Shown here: in pieces, positions 9,793 through 20,418 of the stretch
Numbering within the stretch: position 1 is the stretch's first letter
Layout of the letters: each line of letters opens with the position of its first letter
Source: Caenorhabditis elegans
Lineage: Eukaryota > Nematoda > Chromadorea > Rhabditida > Rhabditidae
Direction of reading: 5' to 3'
DNA length: 64,000 bases
NCBI RefSeq assembly: GCF_000002985.6
Contig: NC_003282.8
Coordinates: 7,626,001 to 7,690,000 of the forward strand
The notes under the pieces: model-generated
Seen by the model: only the letters and a program-made list of their open reading frames with translations
The model's database searches: none
What the model was told of the DNA's origin: nothing
Translations under genes and position numbers: made by a program

Positions 9793-12700
9793 TCATAAAC
9801 AAGTTCGACGGTTGTAAAGACGACTAGAATTGTTACAGTTAAAATGTATTGAAAACATTCGAGAATTTTCAGCAACTGTATTGATCATTGCTTCGTAGTC
9901 ACTTCCAGGTTCTGATCCTTCTCCGCTACAGAACATCTGAAAAATTGATGGTTTAAAATGAATTACTGAAAGATGGTACCGTAGAAAAAGTGAGCATTAG
10001 AGATCTCATACTATCAGTTGAATCGAATGCTGGAAGCGTCTTCTCGTGATGAATATGATGATCATTTTGCCATTTTGCATAAGAATACAATGCACTTTTA
10101 AATGCATCTGCTAATTCAATAGTTGCTAAAAGTTCAGGTTCAATGTTTGGTGATCTCTGTCGGTTTGCATCCAGGAATCCACGGAATACGTTGTCAAGAC
10201 ATTCCAGTTGAGACGTTTTATCTAAGCCTTGCCAAAAAACTTTTGAAATCATTTGAAGCGTGGTTATTCCAAGACTTGAATAGATACCATACATAGGAAC
10301 TTCATCACCAGGTAAATAAATTGGAGGTTCAATGAATGCAAGTGGAATCACTATTGCTCCAACATTAGAATTATAAAGCATTGTTGGATCACTTATTGGG
10401 AAAGTCGTTGTGTCGTCACTAAAAGTACTTGTATTAGGAATTTTAAGTTCGCCTCGCGAAGTTTGATATTTAGTTTGTCAGAATGAACATGTTTTTTGAA
10501 ATTAAGATCTCCTGCTAGCTACAGTACCTATACGATTTAACCATACACTTAAAATAAATCAGCACACACGTAATGAACTTCTTATGTATAGCTATATGGT
10601 ACTGTTTGCCTGCCTGCCTATGTAACAGCCTACAACCTATTTTCTGAATTTATCATTTCCTATTTTAAACGGAGTTGTTCAAAATTTAATTGAAACAATT
10701 TTTACAGCTCGCAGATATAACACAAGACATGCCTATTTGTGCAGGACCATTTCCGATGTTCAATTTAATTTAATTGTATACAAATTCTCAAATGTCGTTT
10801 TATGATTCGAATTTTAATGTTAATATTAAAACACTTACTTGTCCAAATATGTTCCAATCTGCGACATAGTATAATCTCTTTCAGCTTTTCCAACTCTTAT
10901 CATTGAATCAAAATAGTCTGTTTCATTAAGTGACACCTGTGAAACTGGCTTCCAAATGAGTTCCTCATTTTGTAAACGTCTCGGGAATCCAACATAAAAA
11001 CCAAGACGGTTTATATTTGATAAATATTGAAGAGGAGTGCTACGATGGACGGAGAGAAAATCTATCTTAAGATTTTGAAGGAATTCTTGAATTTTTGGAA
11101 GATCAATTGTTTGTGATGCTTTGTCCACATACATTTTTCTTCCAATTTCGAAAGATGAAATTTGATCGACACATTCGCGCCATCTGGAGAGAAATTTTTT
11201 GTAATTAATTTCAAATTTAATACAAACAAAAAAATGAACGAACCCATACTGATCTCTTGGAGAATATGAATATTGTTTCAGATTCCAGACAGTCACAGTT
11301 AATAAATAATTTGCAACAGCTTGGCGACTAGTTCTGAATTTGAAATAAAATCTATCTATCAATAGTTTGTATTCCCTTACTGTGCCATGATATCCGAAAG
11401 TCTTGCAAAATAATCATAATCCTGAATAGATAACATGTCAGTTTCAGTCCATCTGTATGTGTTTGAAAGTTGTGCATCTAGGAATTCTCGAAGATAGAGT
11501 TGAGGTAATGCTTGAAACATTTCTCCAATTGTCATATACGTCGTATTAGGTGTGAGACTAGCTGATTGTCTAGCAGAAATATAAAGATCAACCATCAGTC
11601 GAGCTACCTCGTCCAGTTGACTTTGAACATCTCGAGGATCACGAAGTAAACTATCTCGAGCAAACGCGCTGAGCAAATTCTGAAAAAAAAATTCTGCAAA
11701 GTTAAACATTTTGAAAAGATAATGACAGTCTGATTCACTAAAAATGAGCTAAATTTGAAGTTGTTTCTATTCCAGTCCGTCCGTCACTTCTCAATCACCT
11801 TCCACCGAGTGGATTATTTTTTCTAGATGTTGAAAATATCTTTTCGGCATGGATGAACTTTATTTTTGAAAAATACCTGTCTCAATGACAATTGCAGAAG
11901 AGGTTCAAACTCTGTAGGACTTGGCCTTGCAAGATCAATCAGATCTCTTTCGATTAGTCCAACTATTGGTGTCAAATCGGGTGGTTTTATCTTAAATCTC
12001 ATTTCGTTCAAATATCAAGTTTTGAAATTTTCATACCTGTAAAATAATCTTGCTTCTATCTTGTGGATGTACATCTCTATCATATACAATTAAATTATAG
12101 CGTCCTGCATACCAATCCAACATTCCCGCATGTCGTTCCCAACTGAAACCGCCTAATTCATCATTAAATATATCTTACTTTGGTATGAAGGTGGAGAATC
12201 ATTTGATTGTTTGTTCAATAATTAGTCCCTCTTTTCCCCCTCGTCCTTGGCCCGCAAGATTAGCGGCTCTTCGCCACTGACACGTGTGTCAATGTTTGCG
12301 GTACTGACCAGTCTCCGCCTACTTTTGAGAAGTGATACTAAAAGGGATACGGTACCTATATGAGTCTGCGTGGAAATTTTGGCAATCACGGAGAAGCGGG
12401 CCACACGGAAAGTTTCGAATGAATGTTAGTAGATCTGTTGGTGCATTTGAAGATCTGAAAGATTTTGGCAATTTAAATTGTCGGCATTTCGGAATTTTGG
12501 TAATGTCCAAAAATGTTGAATTGTCAAATGATTGCAAATTTAGCAATTATCGAATTGTTTAGTTATCGAATGAAAATTTTCCAGAAAAAGGATAAATCTT
12601 AATATTTACAATTACCATATTCTCTTTGAAAATTTCCAGGTTTTTAAAATACGAGTTTTTGTGCGCGCAACAAGCGTCCCCATAATTGTGGCCCACCCTG

Positions 12701-13553
12701 TATTGTACTTACTCCAAATAATCATTTATTAAATTACTTTCAAAGTTTTAAACTGCATCAGACATTTAAAAATTAGTCTTTCAGTCTCTGAAAAATGTGT
12801 ATTATTCTTGCATGCGATTTCATGCAAGAAATGAAAATTTTTGATGGGCTCCACAAAATTGTAAAGTTGAAAATAAGTTCCCTTGCTTTAGTCAAAAATA
12901 ATTTTAGTTTTGAATAGTTTCATTGGTAATACTTTTTTCTGTTCTACTGTTATAAAAACAGGCAAAGTGTCAAAACTCACCGAAGAACTGCATTCATACA
13001 TGCTGAGTACAAACTTCTTGAAAGTCTTGCAGACTTTGGAAGTAACCTTGAATCCTCTTCAGATGACAGAAGACCTGAAATCTTTCTGGTTTTCTTTTAT
13101 AGTTCAGACATAAGTAAAATACTTACTATGCATTCTTCGAAGTGATTCATCTTTGAGTTGACTTAAAAAACTCATTTGTTTATCAGCTGTCTGAGAATGA
13201 TATCTTTGACAACTGTAACGATAGAAATTCTCGCATGGTTCAATTTCGTCGTCAATGCAAGACGAAAGTCGGAATGCTCAAAAAACAAATTTTCAGAGTT
13301 TTGCATGAAGCACAATTTACCAATGTCAATGCATTGCCTTGTATTGCAAACATTTGTAGATTTTGCACCAATTGTCCGGAACCCATCAGTGGTTATTACC
13401 CAAACAAGGAAAAGTGCAATTGATAATAGGAAAAACAAAGCACAAAGAGCACCTAGCCAGATTGAACATTTCGAGCATGTTCTGAAACTAAGAATCATTA
13501 AAAAAATACACCACAAAGATCTTTTCCTATTGACCAAACACTTGACTTGACAT
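9793..13553 (-). CDS. M13 (neprilysin/ECE-like) type II membrane protein lacking the HExxH zinc motif, 651 aa
   Basis: Eleven exons: 13553-13540, 13481-13321, 13276-13127, 13074-12981, 12142-12037, 11990-11877, 11679-11381, 11333-11244, 11183-10839, 10418-9980 and 9936-9793. Their sum is 652 codons. A short cytoplasmic start leads to a signal anchor (SIWLGALCALFFLLSIALFL), then the M13 N-terminal pattern VCNTRQCIDIAFRL and IEPCENFYRYSC. Further M13 landmarks are AGRYNLIVYDRD, a WRECVDQ motif, NSNVGAIVIPLAFIEPPIY and a C-terminal CNN...RRTC. Where active M13 enzymes have VIGHEITHGFD, this protein has ITTLQMISKVFWQGLD. The GENIAD position reads LATIELADAF. Both zinc-ligand motifs are therefore degenerate, so it should not be a metallopeptidase. 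One acceptor (before exon 3) is TTTTTTGAG. The 838 bp intron 4 (12143-12980) holds no gene. Start exon choice is by phase only. Confidence 0.88.
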
Positions 13554-13884
13554 CACTGCCTCCTACCGTAATCTGTCCGGCCAACCATTGAACAAATGCT
13601 AAATATTGGCTGACAGAGATTTCTAATTGTTTCCTTGGTGCTACTTTTTAAATCAATTTTAATCGGATGATTAGAATGTAGTTTTTAATTTACGCAATAA
13701 CCCTTTTCTCCACTAGTGAAGACTAATTTTGAGGCATTTTCGTTGGATATTTGACAACAATTTTTGATTCCAAAACTATTGAAAAAAAAACAGAAATAAT
13801 TCTAATTTTGAATATTCATTTTTATTTTGTAGGAATGTAGATTCAATTAAAATCATTGGCATCGCAAAATGCTCAGACAAAATC
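13554..13884. other. Intergenic, no gene seen
   Basis: AT-rich spacer upstream of the M13-like gene and downstream of the proline-rich gene. No supported exon. Confidence 0.6.
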
Positions 13885-15821
13885 CTACCCTTTTCTTCGA
13901 TAAAATGGCGTTATTGGAAATATAATTCTTCGATCGGATGGAGCTTCTAGTTGTTGTGTCAACCGATTATCAAGGTTATCATCTCCGGATTTTTGTTGTT
14001 CATCTTCAACTCTCTCCGGCTCTTCTGGTTGTTCAGTTATTTCTGGATCAATTGATCTTTCCTCAGTTACTGGAAATTCAATTTCTTGATCTGTTTCTTC
14101 AACATTATCTTCTTCATCATCTGAAACTTGCATATCTATTTCAATTTTAATTAAATGATCAACTTTCAAATTAACACACAACTTACTTCCTTCACTAAAA
14201 AATCGACTAAAAAGAAGACAAAAAATTCGAAATAAGGCGGAAGCTCGACGGAAAAAGCATCGTAGCATGGGAAATAGTAAAGAAGAGACAAGAGGGATAT
14301 GATTTTCACTGTGCCCGTATCTTTATTTGTGACATGTTTGCAGAGACTCACCTCTATTCTCTTCCGGATTTGTCCGAAAACTCGAAGTGGATTCGGGACC
14401 CGCGATTGGAGCTGGATGAATTTGTATTGTAGGTGGAGGGGAGAACGGAATTCGCGAAGTTGTTTGGAGATGGTACTGGAAAAAAGACACCATACCGATT
14501 TCATGGGCAATGACTTTGTATTAGTTTTTTATTCCGTAAATTAGTTTGAAAAAAATTGGAAAATTTTTAAATTCTTTTTAAAAATAGGAGTAAAAGGTAG
14601 TCTGTCACTTTTTTTTGGAATCGTATTCCTTCGTAGTTCTCGGATTTTTTTCTTAGTTTTTTTTCCTTTATTTATGTTAAAATAAATATGTAGAACAGAT
14701 TGCGACCATACTCCCACAGGTTATAATTTCAAACCTCTCTAACTTCTCGAACAATTGATTCATGTACTTTTCGTCTCGGTGAAAATGAATGAGGAGGCAA
14801 TGGTGGTGGATCTGGTGATATTGGTGATGGTTCCATTGGTGGAAGATCATGATGTGGTGATAGTGGTGGAGATGTTAAAATTGCTATCTGAAATTTAGAA
14901 AAAGGTAATTACGTGATCATCTAGGGTTCTTTCAGATTTGTTGAATTATTCGAGTAAACGAATGAAACACTAATTTTTAAACTAAAACTAATTTTTTCAA
15001 CATTTGTATTTAAATTTACTTTTTATTCCTAAGAAAAATTTGTTTTAAAAAAAGCAGTGAACCAACAAAAGTTAAAAAGATTTCAGATGTAATCAGATTA
15101 CAAAAATTTACAATGCCAAAAATATATCTTCTTTTAGTTGTTCGATAAATTTTCAAGATATTTAAGTGCATATAACTTATGAACGGAGAATTTTAGCAAG
15201 AAAAGTTCAACTAACCAATTGTTGGACAAAATGATTTTTTTAAAGATTTTTATCAAAGTTATTGCAGAAAATATAGCTACCACTGTGATTCAATTTTTGA
15301 CGGCTGCACCACTCAAAAACAAAAGTTGATTATGATAGTTCAATACTTTTAAAAGAAAGTTAGATTACAAGAAAGAAAAGAAAATCATTGAAATTTTCAT
15401 TGCTTTTATGTCGGCCAACTTCCAGCACGGCCGAAAAATTCTTAATTTTCAAGAGAATGTCATAAAGCTAAATAATTGACATAGTTTTTTGAAGTGCATC
15501 GTAATTCAACTATATTGCCATGAAAAACATCATCAAAATTGAACTAACAAATTATTTTCCGTTGATTGTGCTGAAAATCAACTCATGAAAGATCTGGCAA
15601 AATCTAAGAAACATTGTGGTTGCTGAATTTTCTTTACAGTTTCTAGTATTTAAGAAATGCTCCTAGATGAATTTTGCAAATTATTCGAAGCCTAAAAGTG
15701 AATATATTTTGGTGAGTAAATAAAGTTAATCATTTTTCAATTCTCAATAAATTAAGAGGTAAACCTCAAAAGATGGAGTTCTGTTGACAGGAGAAGCAAT
15801 ACGACGTGGTGATCTGTCCAT
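13885..15821 (-). CDS. Proline-rich then acidic protein, 189 aa, unknown function
   Basis: Four exons: 15821-15765 (MDRSPRRIASPVNRTPSFE), 14887-14735, 14475-14352 and 14120-13885, summing to 190 codons. The N-terminal half is proline-rich with many SP dipeptides (LTSPPLSPHHDLPP, SPISPDPPPLPPHSFSPRRK) and a third exon of similar character (IPFSPPPTIQIHPAPIAG). The C-terminal half is strongly acidic (DDEEDNVEETDQEIE, EQPEEPERVEDEQQ) and ends in a basic PFYRRKG. There is no signal peptide, membrane segment or known fold, so it is probably intrinsically disordered. SP/PxxP motifs could be kinase or SH3 targets, which is inference. The long open frame through 14121-14268 belongs to the intron: only the jump 14352 to 14120 keeps phase. 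The second intron is 877 bp long in genomic order (14888-15764) and contains nothing recognised. Confidence 0.75.
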
Positions 15822-16218
15822 TTCATTTGAAATAATAGCTAATTTGATTCAAAATCTGAAATAAATAAAAACGGTTTCCTGTCTGGGTTGATAAATGACG
15901 GATTCCGCAAACAAGACTTTTGATTGAGGACACAAAAAGAGCCGTCCGTTGGTCATCACAACGAGGGCGGTGCTATGACAAGGAGCACAGCAGTGCACCA
16001 TGTCGTGCTCCGATGCACTTGCTCAACGGGGAGGAAGACTGTACATACACACATCACATGGAATCTTTATTTTCAAAAATAAAGCAAGAAAAGAGAGAGA
16101 GAGAGAGAGAGAGAGGGAGAAGGGAGAATAACGTTTTACTAGTTCGAGAAAATAACAAATTTCAAATAGCCGCCCATTTTGAAAGTTTTTGACTCGTTTA
16201 TGACGTCATCTTGTTGAT
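15822..16218. other. Intergenic with a GA microsatellite
   Basis: It contains the upstream region of the proline-rich gene. A (GA)n tract of about 24 bp lies at 16094-16118. No gene is seen. Confidence 0.6.
16094..16118. repeat. (GA)n simple repeat
   Basis: A run of GAGAGAGA words with one GGG interruption at its 3' edge. Confidence 0.9.
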
Positions 16219-17059
16219 TTACGCGAAGCTGGCGCGTGCAAATCGGGCAAACTCTGGAATAATTAAAAAAAATGACAGCCTATAAAATAAATAATTTACC
16301 CTTTGGAGCTCGCCTTTTTGCAAAAGCAAAGCGCATACCAGCACCTTCATGAGCTTGTGGTCCACTGCGAGCTTCGATGACAACATCTGCATCTCCTGCA
16401 CTTCTCTTTGCAAATGCGAATGCAAATTTCTTTCGCAATTCAAGATCACGAGCAAATCGTTCGTTGTTGCTCATCAATTCTGTAAAAAATAACTTGACAG
16501 CGGGAAAAGATTTGTAGAATATTGAAAGACCCCACCAAAAGTGGCCGACATTTATTTGTGGTGACTTTTAATTTTGGTTTAAACGTATAGAGAGGACTTC
16601 TTGGAAGTGTTATTATTGATAATACGTTGGGTTTTCTGACAACTTTCAATTATCCTACAAAGTTTTAAACAATCCTTCATTCAATACATATAGCATTTTT
16701 CTACATCTTTTTAGATTTGAAAATTTGTGTAGAAATTTAGAAAAATGACATATTGACTCAAACATTTTTTTTTCTTCATTTTTAAAATAAAAAAGTCCGT
16801 AAAAAACTTTAAATACTTCATAAAGCTCACATCTGCCAAAAATTGTTATTTTACTATTGCAAAAAATCAACTCTACAGATGAATGAAATTGCAACCTCGA
16901 GTTTCTAATTTCGATTGAAATTTGGAGTTCAAATTTCAATTAAATAGTTTTATATATAAATTTGAAAAACCAACCAGAATCATCATCCGAATATTGCGAT
17001 GCAGCAAAAGCAAAGAAAGGAACGATGAGCAGAAGAAGAGCAAGAAGAGTGACTTGCAT
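16219..17059 (-). CDS. nlp-20: Neuropeptide-like precursor NLP-20, 99 aa
   Basis: Three exons: 17059-16975, 16479-16300 and 16253-16219, summing to 100 codons. Residues 1-20 are a signal peptide (MQVTLLALLLLIVPFFAFAA). The precursor contains FAFA-type peptides released at basic residues: FAFAFA before KR, SGPQAHEGAGMRFAFA before KRR, and a terminal APKEFARFARASFA. These match what I recall for NLP-20. Processing would be by proprotein convertase and carboxypeptidase in neuronal dense-core vesicles. None of the peptides ends in Gly, so no C-terminal amidation is predicted. Intron 1 (16480-16974, 495 bp) is AT-rich and empty. Confidence 0.95.
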
Positions 17060-18420
17060 TTTTTGGGGTACCTAAAACTTGAAAAAATACAAAAAATGGA
17101 ATAATCGAATGTAGAGTTCTAGTTATACAAAATAATGCTTCACATCGTTTGGACAAATCATTTATATAGTCTATATTTTAGTATGACGAAGTGGGAATCC
17201 TTTACAGGAAATGTGTCGTGCAGCATGAAAGCGTGGCTCGATTCGGCCATTTCTGATTCAAACTTTTCCTCATTTAGCATCTTCTACAGGAAACCCGCCG
17301 GCAGTTGTTGACGAAGTTCCTTGAGAAAAAGATAAAAAAGAAGTTTAGAGACACCGGAAATGGATGAAAACGTCAGAATCCGGGACTATCCTATCTTGGA
17401 CTTTTCTTTGTTTTATTGTGGGCGTGGCTAAGGAAAGTCGAGAACTTTCCCGACTTTCTGATGATGACTAAAATTAGTTTGATGACATCATTATTGAATA
17501 AATTATTTTTGAAAAAAGTTTACATGTAACTAACTGTTGATGATTGTATCTGATAGTGATTATTAATACTATCATCATTTTCTATAACCATGATCTACTT
17601 TGACAGCTTATACCGGTTGTCGTAACTTTTATCAAAAAATGCCTAACAACCAAATTATAGACACATAGTTTGAACGTATTTTGTTAGCTGACATTATTTG
17701 ATCAAACTAAAGTCAACCGAAATATGAACTGTCAAAGTAGAACTAGGGGGTCTGATAGGGAAAATACGCGATCTAGAGTTGGTGAAAATTATCTGAAATC
17801 CGGATTTCCAAGCTTCTCAGATCAAAGACGCACACAATTTTACACAAAAGTCAAAAATCGGTTTACTTGCAATTGAAAATTCGAGAAACTGGCTTAATGG
17901 AATATCAACGTAAATTATTTGAAAATATTGTGGGTTTACTATGGTGGTACGGTAGTAGTACTAGTAGAGTACTGTAGGTGTACTGTAACAGATTTAAGAA
18001 ACTTTGAAGCATTGTCACAAACATAACGCCTATAATATTCAGATTAAAAATATTTTGATTTTAATATCAACACATGAACATAATTTAAAAGTCGTAGGAA
18101 AACATATTTTGGTCGACTTCCAAAATAATGTTAAGTGATATTTTCAAAATTTGACCAAAAATTGTTTAAATTTTTTTTTCCCTCCATTTCCCTCACTGTA
18201 CTTCAAATTTAATTAATTTTTTGTTAAATCTGATGTTTCCTGTTGGCCTAGTATATGATTGTGAGTCATTTCGATTTCTCAAAAAGTGGAATAATCGTAG
18301 ATGCATATTCCAAAATTACATAAAAATATTTTATGTGTTGTACCCTATAATTTGACAAACATTCTGATATCTAGACGATTTTCTTCAAAATTTTCACTCG
18401 AACAGTCCAAAATTCGGAAG
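17060..18420. other. Intergenic region between nlp-20 and the small secreted gene
   Basis: Divergent spacer of 1.36 kb. It holds a run of GTAGTACTAGTAGAGTACTG-type words near 17945-17990, like those near 3600-3660. Presumably it includes the nlp-20 promoter. No gene is seen. Confidence 0.5.
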
Positions 18421-18900
18421 ATGAAGCACAAAACTACTGTTGTGTTTCTACTTCTTTTATTTCAAGTTACAGTTTTGGAAACAATTGGAACTCAGAGCAC
18501 AAATCAGAATAAAAGTGGGTAATTATTAGATTTTTTTAAAATTTTATTTTTGTTTTCAAAATAAATGTTATAAAAACATACATTTTCACAATATTCTCAT
18601 TTTTTCAAGAAAATCTTTTTTTTTCTGTTTCCAGTTACACCGTCCCAATCTGGCTGCAAAACTATCACATGCTTTGGGTCTGCCAATTGTACAATTCTTC
18701 CAAAAAGTAGCATGACAAAATGTGTTCCTGTTATTCAGTCACCGTCAACTGTTGAAGATGTGATACGATCAAATTTCAATCTAACTGAAGATCATCTGGA
18801 TGGTAATTCAACATGGCTAAATTCAACGACAAATTCAACTTCACACACGAATTTTTCTTTAGTGTCAGCAATTTTACCACTAACAACTGTATTTATGTAA
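18421..18900 (+). CDS. Small secreted, probably GPI-anchored Cys/Asn-Ser-Thr-rich protein, 119 aa
   Basis: Two exons, 18421-18514 and 18635-18900 (120 codons). The start MKHKTTVVFLLLLFQVTVL is a clear signal peptide. The middle has four cysteines (SGCKTITCFGSANCT, TKCVPV). The tail is rich in N-glycosylation sequons (NLTED, NSTWLNSTTNSTSH, NFS) and finishes with a short hydrophobic end (LVSAILPLTTVFM) with nothing after it. That combination suggests a GPI-anchor signal. The first-exon donor is GTGGGT; using the next GT would break phase. The ATG at 18301 in the same frame would put basic residues before the signal peptide, so 18421 is preferred. No family is recognised. Confidence 0.75.
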
Positions 18901-19086
18901 TGAGAATTTATTGAAACATTTCAAAGTGGCCATAAGTGAGTTTAAATAATGAAGAAGGCACAAATTCGAGGGATACGATAAATTTTACATAAAACCGAAA
19001 CATTTGAGAAGAGGTAGTTGAGAAAAGTGTCATGAATCGAAAAGTGATATATTTGATTACAAAATGGAAAGTTGTGACGAATTCAA

Positions 19087-20218
19087 CTATTGATCTGCAT
19101 TTTCTTTCTGTTCGGCTTCCCATTTCTGGAGGACGACATGGTATTCATCTTTCAGCTTCTTCGCTTCGTCTGTGTACTTCTGTAAAGAAAATTATTAAAA
19201 TTAATTTAAACGTTATTGTTGAATTTTGTTGATAACTAAAATTCATTAACCTAGATAAATACTGTCTAATCATTTGATATTATCGAGTACCAAAGGTGTC
19301 ATCGAAAAAATTTCGATTTTTTGATTCTCCGGAAAATCAAAAAATAAGTTTGAAAATTTTAATTATAACGAAAACTCAATTTTTATCAAATTTAGTTGCT
19401 GAGAAAGAACACAATAACACCTACAATTTTTTATGAGAAGACGAAAATAAGCAAAATATATTGAAGTCGATGCGTAATTGAACTTTATGTTTTTGTTTAT
19501 TCCTTAAGTCCTATCGAGTACTCTCTCTACTATTCAATAAAGCCTTGGTTTTGGTTTTTTTTGTGCAGAATACAACAATAAGCAAAATATATTTTTTTAA
19601 TTTTAAAGCTTTTTTTTTTCGAAAAATCGAAAACTGATATTACCTTTTTCTGGGAATCAGTGAATGCCTTCCATTGAGCAACAGCTTCTTTCATTTTCTC
19701 CTTGGATTCCATTCCAGCTCCAGACAACTTCTCTTTGATAAATAGTGCATAAGCACTTGGAGGAACACTTGGACGTCCAGATTGCTTCCTTTTTTCACGG
19801 CGTTCCTTTGCGTGGCGTCTACTTGCTCTTTCCGCTTTCTTTTCTTTTGCAGAATCCACCAATTTTTTCTGTTCCTCAGTAGATAGTTTCATGAAGTCAT
19901 CCAGCTTTTGAGCATTGTAATTTTTCGAGAGTTCTGTGTACTTCTGCAATAAATATAATTTATTATCCTAGTTTTAGAAACTATATTTATAATTACATCT
20001 TTTTCAGAGATACTCAATGCCTTCCACTTTCCAGACAACTCTTTCATCAAATCAGTTCTCTTCATATCGGAAGTGTTAGCTTTGAAGTTTTCTTTGATGA
20101 ACATTGCGTATGGATTGATATTCATTCCAAGAGGGACTTGTGGAGTTGAAGCTGCGACAGAAGCACGTGGAGCAACTACTTTCGTAGCGAAGAATCTCAT
20201 TGAAATTGTTCCCAACAT
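19087..20218 (-). CDS. hmg-5: Mitochondrial HMG-box protein HMG-5 (TFAM-like), 204 aa
   Basis: Three exons: 20218-19997, 19943-19644 and 19179-19087, summing to 205 codons. The N-terminus ([18 protein letters not shown] from the second Met) is Arg/Ala/Ser-rich and looks like a mitochondrial targeting sequence. Two HMG-box-like units follow. The first is [19 protein letters not shown] with [17 protein letters not shown]. The second is [15 protein letters not shown] with [20 protein letters not shown]. They are joined by a Lys/Glu/Arg-rich linker. TFAM packages mtDNA with two HMG boxes. HMG-5 is known in worm as the mitochondrial, telomere-DNA-binding homologue. It starts 200 bp downstream of the stop of the same-strand ankyrin-like gene, a spacing that would suit an operon with SL2 trans-splicing. 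Confidence 0.93.
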
Positions 20219-20418
20219 TCTTCGAAAATAAGAGTTTTAAGGAAACAAATCCAAGATTTTTTCTTGAAAAAAAACAAGTGTGGTTAAAATAGCCAATGCC
20301 ATCATTTAATAAATTGAAAAATGATAAAAATAATTTTTATTGAAAATAATAAAAACAGCCACAAGTAAAAGTGAAAGTGGAAAGAACACAAACCCGCGAA
20401 AACCATATACCGTAATTA

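Noticed and set aside
14121..14268. Frame MLRCFFRRASALFRIFCLLF as a possible signal-anchor exon of the acidic protein
   Set aside because: No splice combination through it keeps phase with the proline-rich exons, whereas a direct jump from 14352 to 14120 does.
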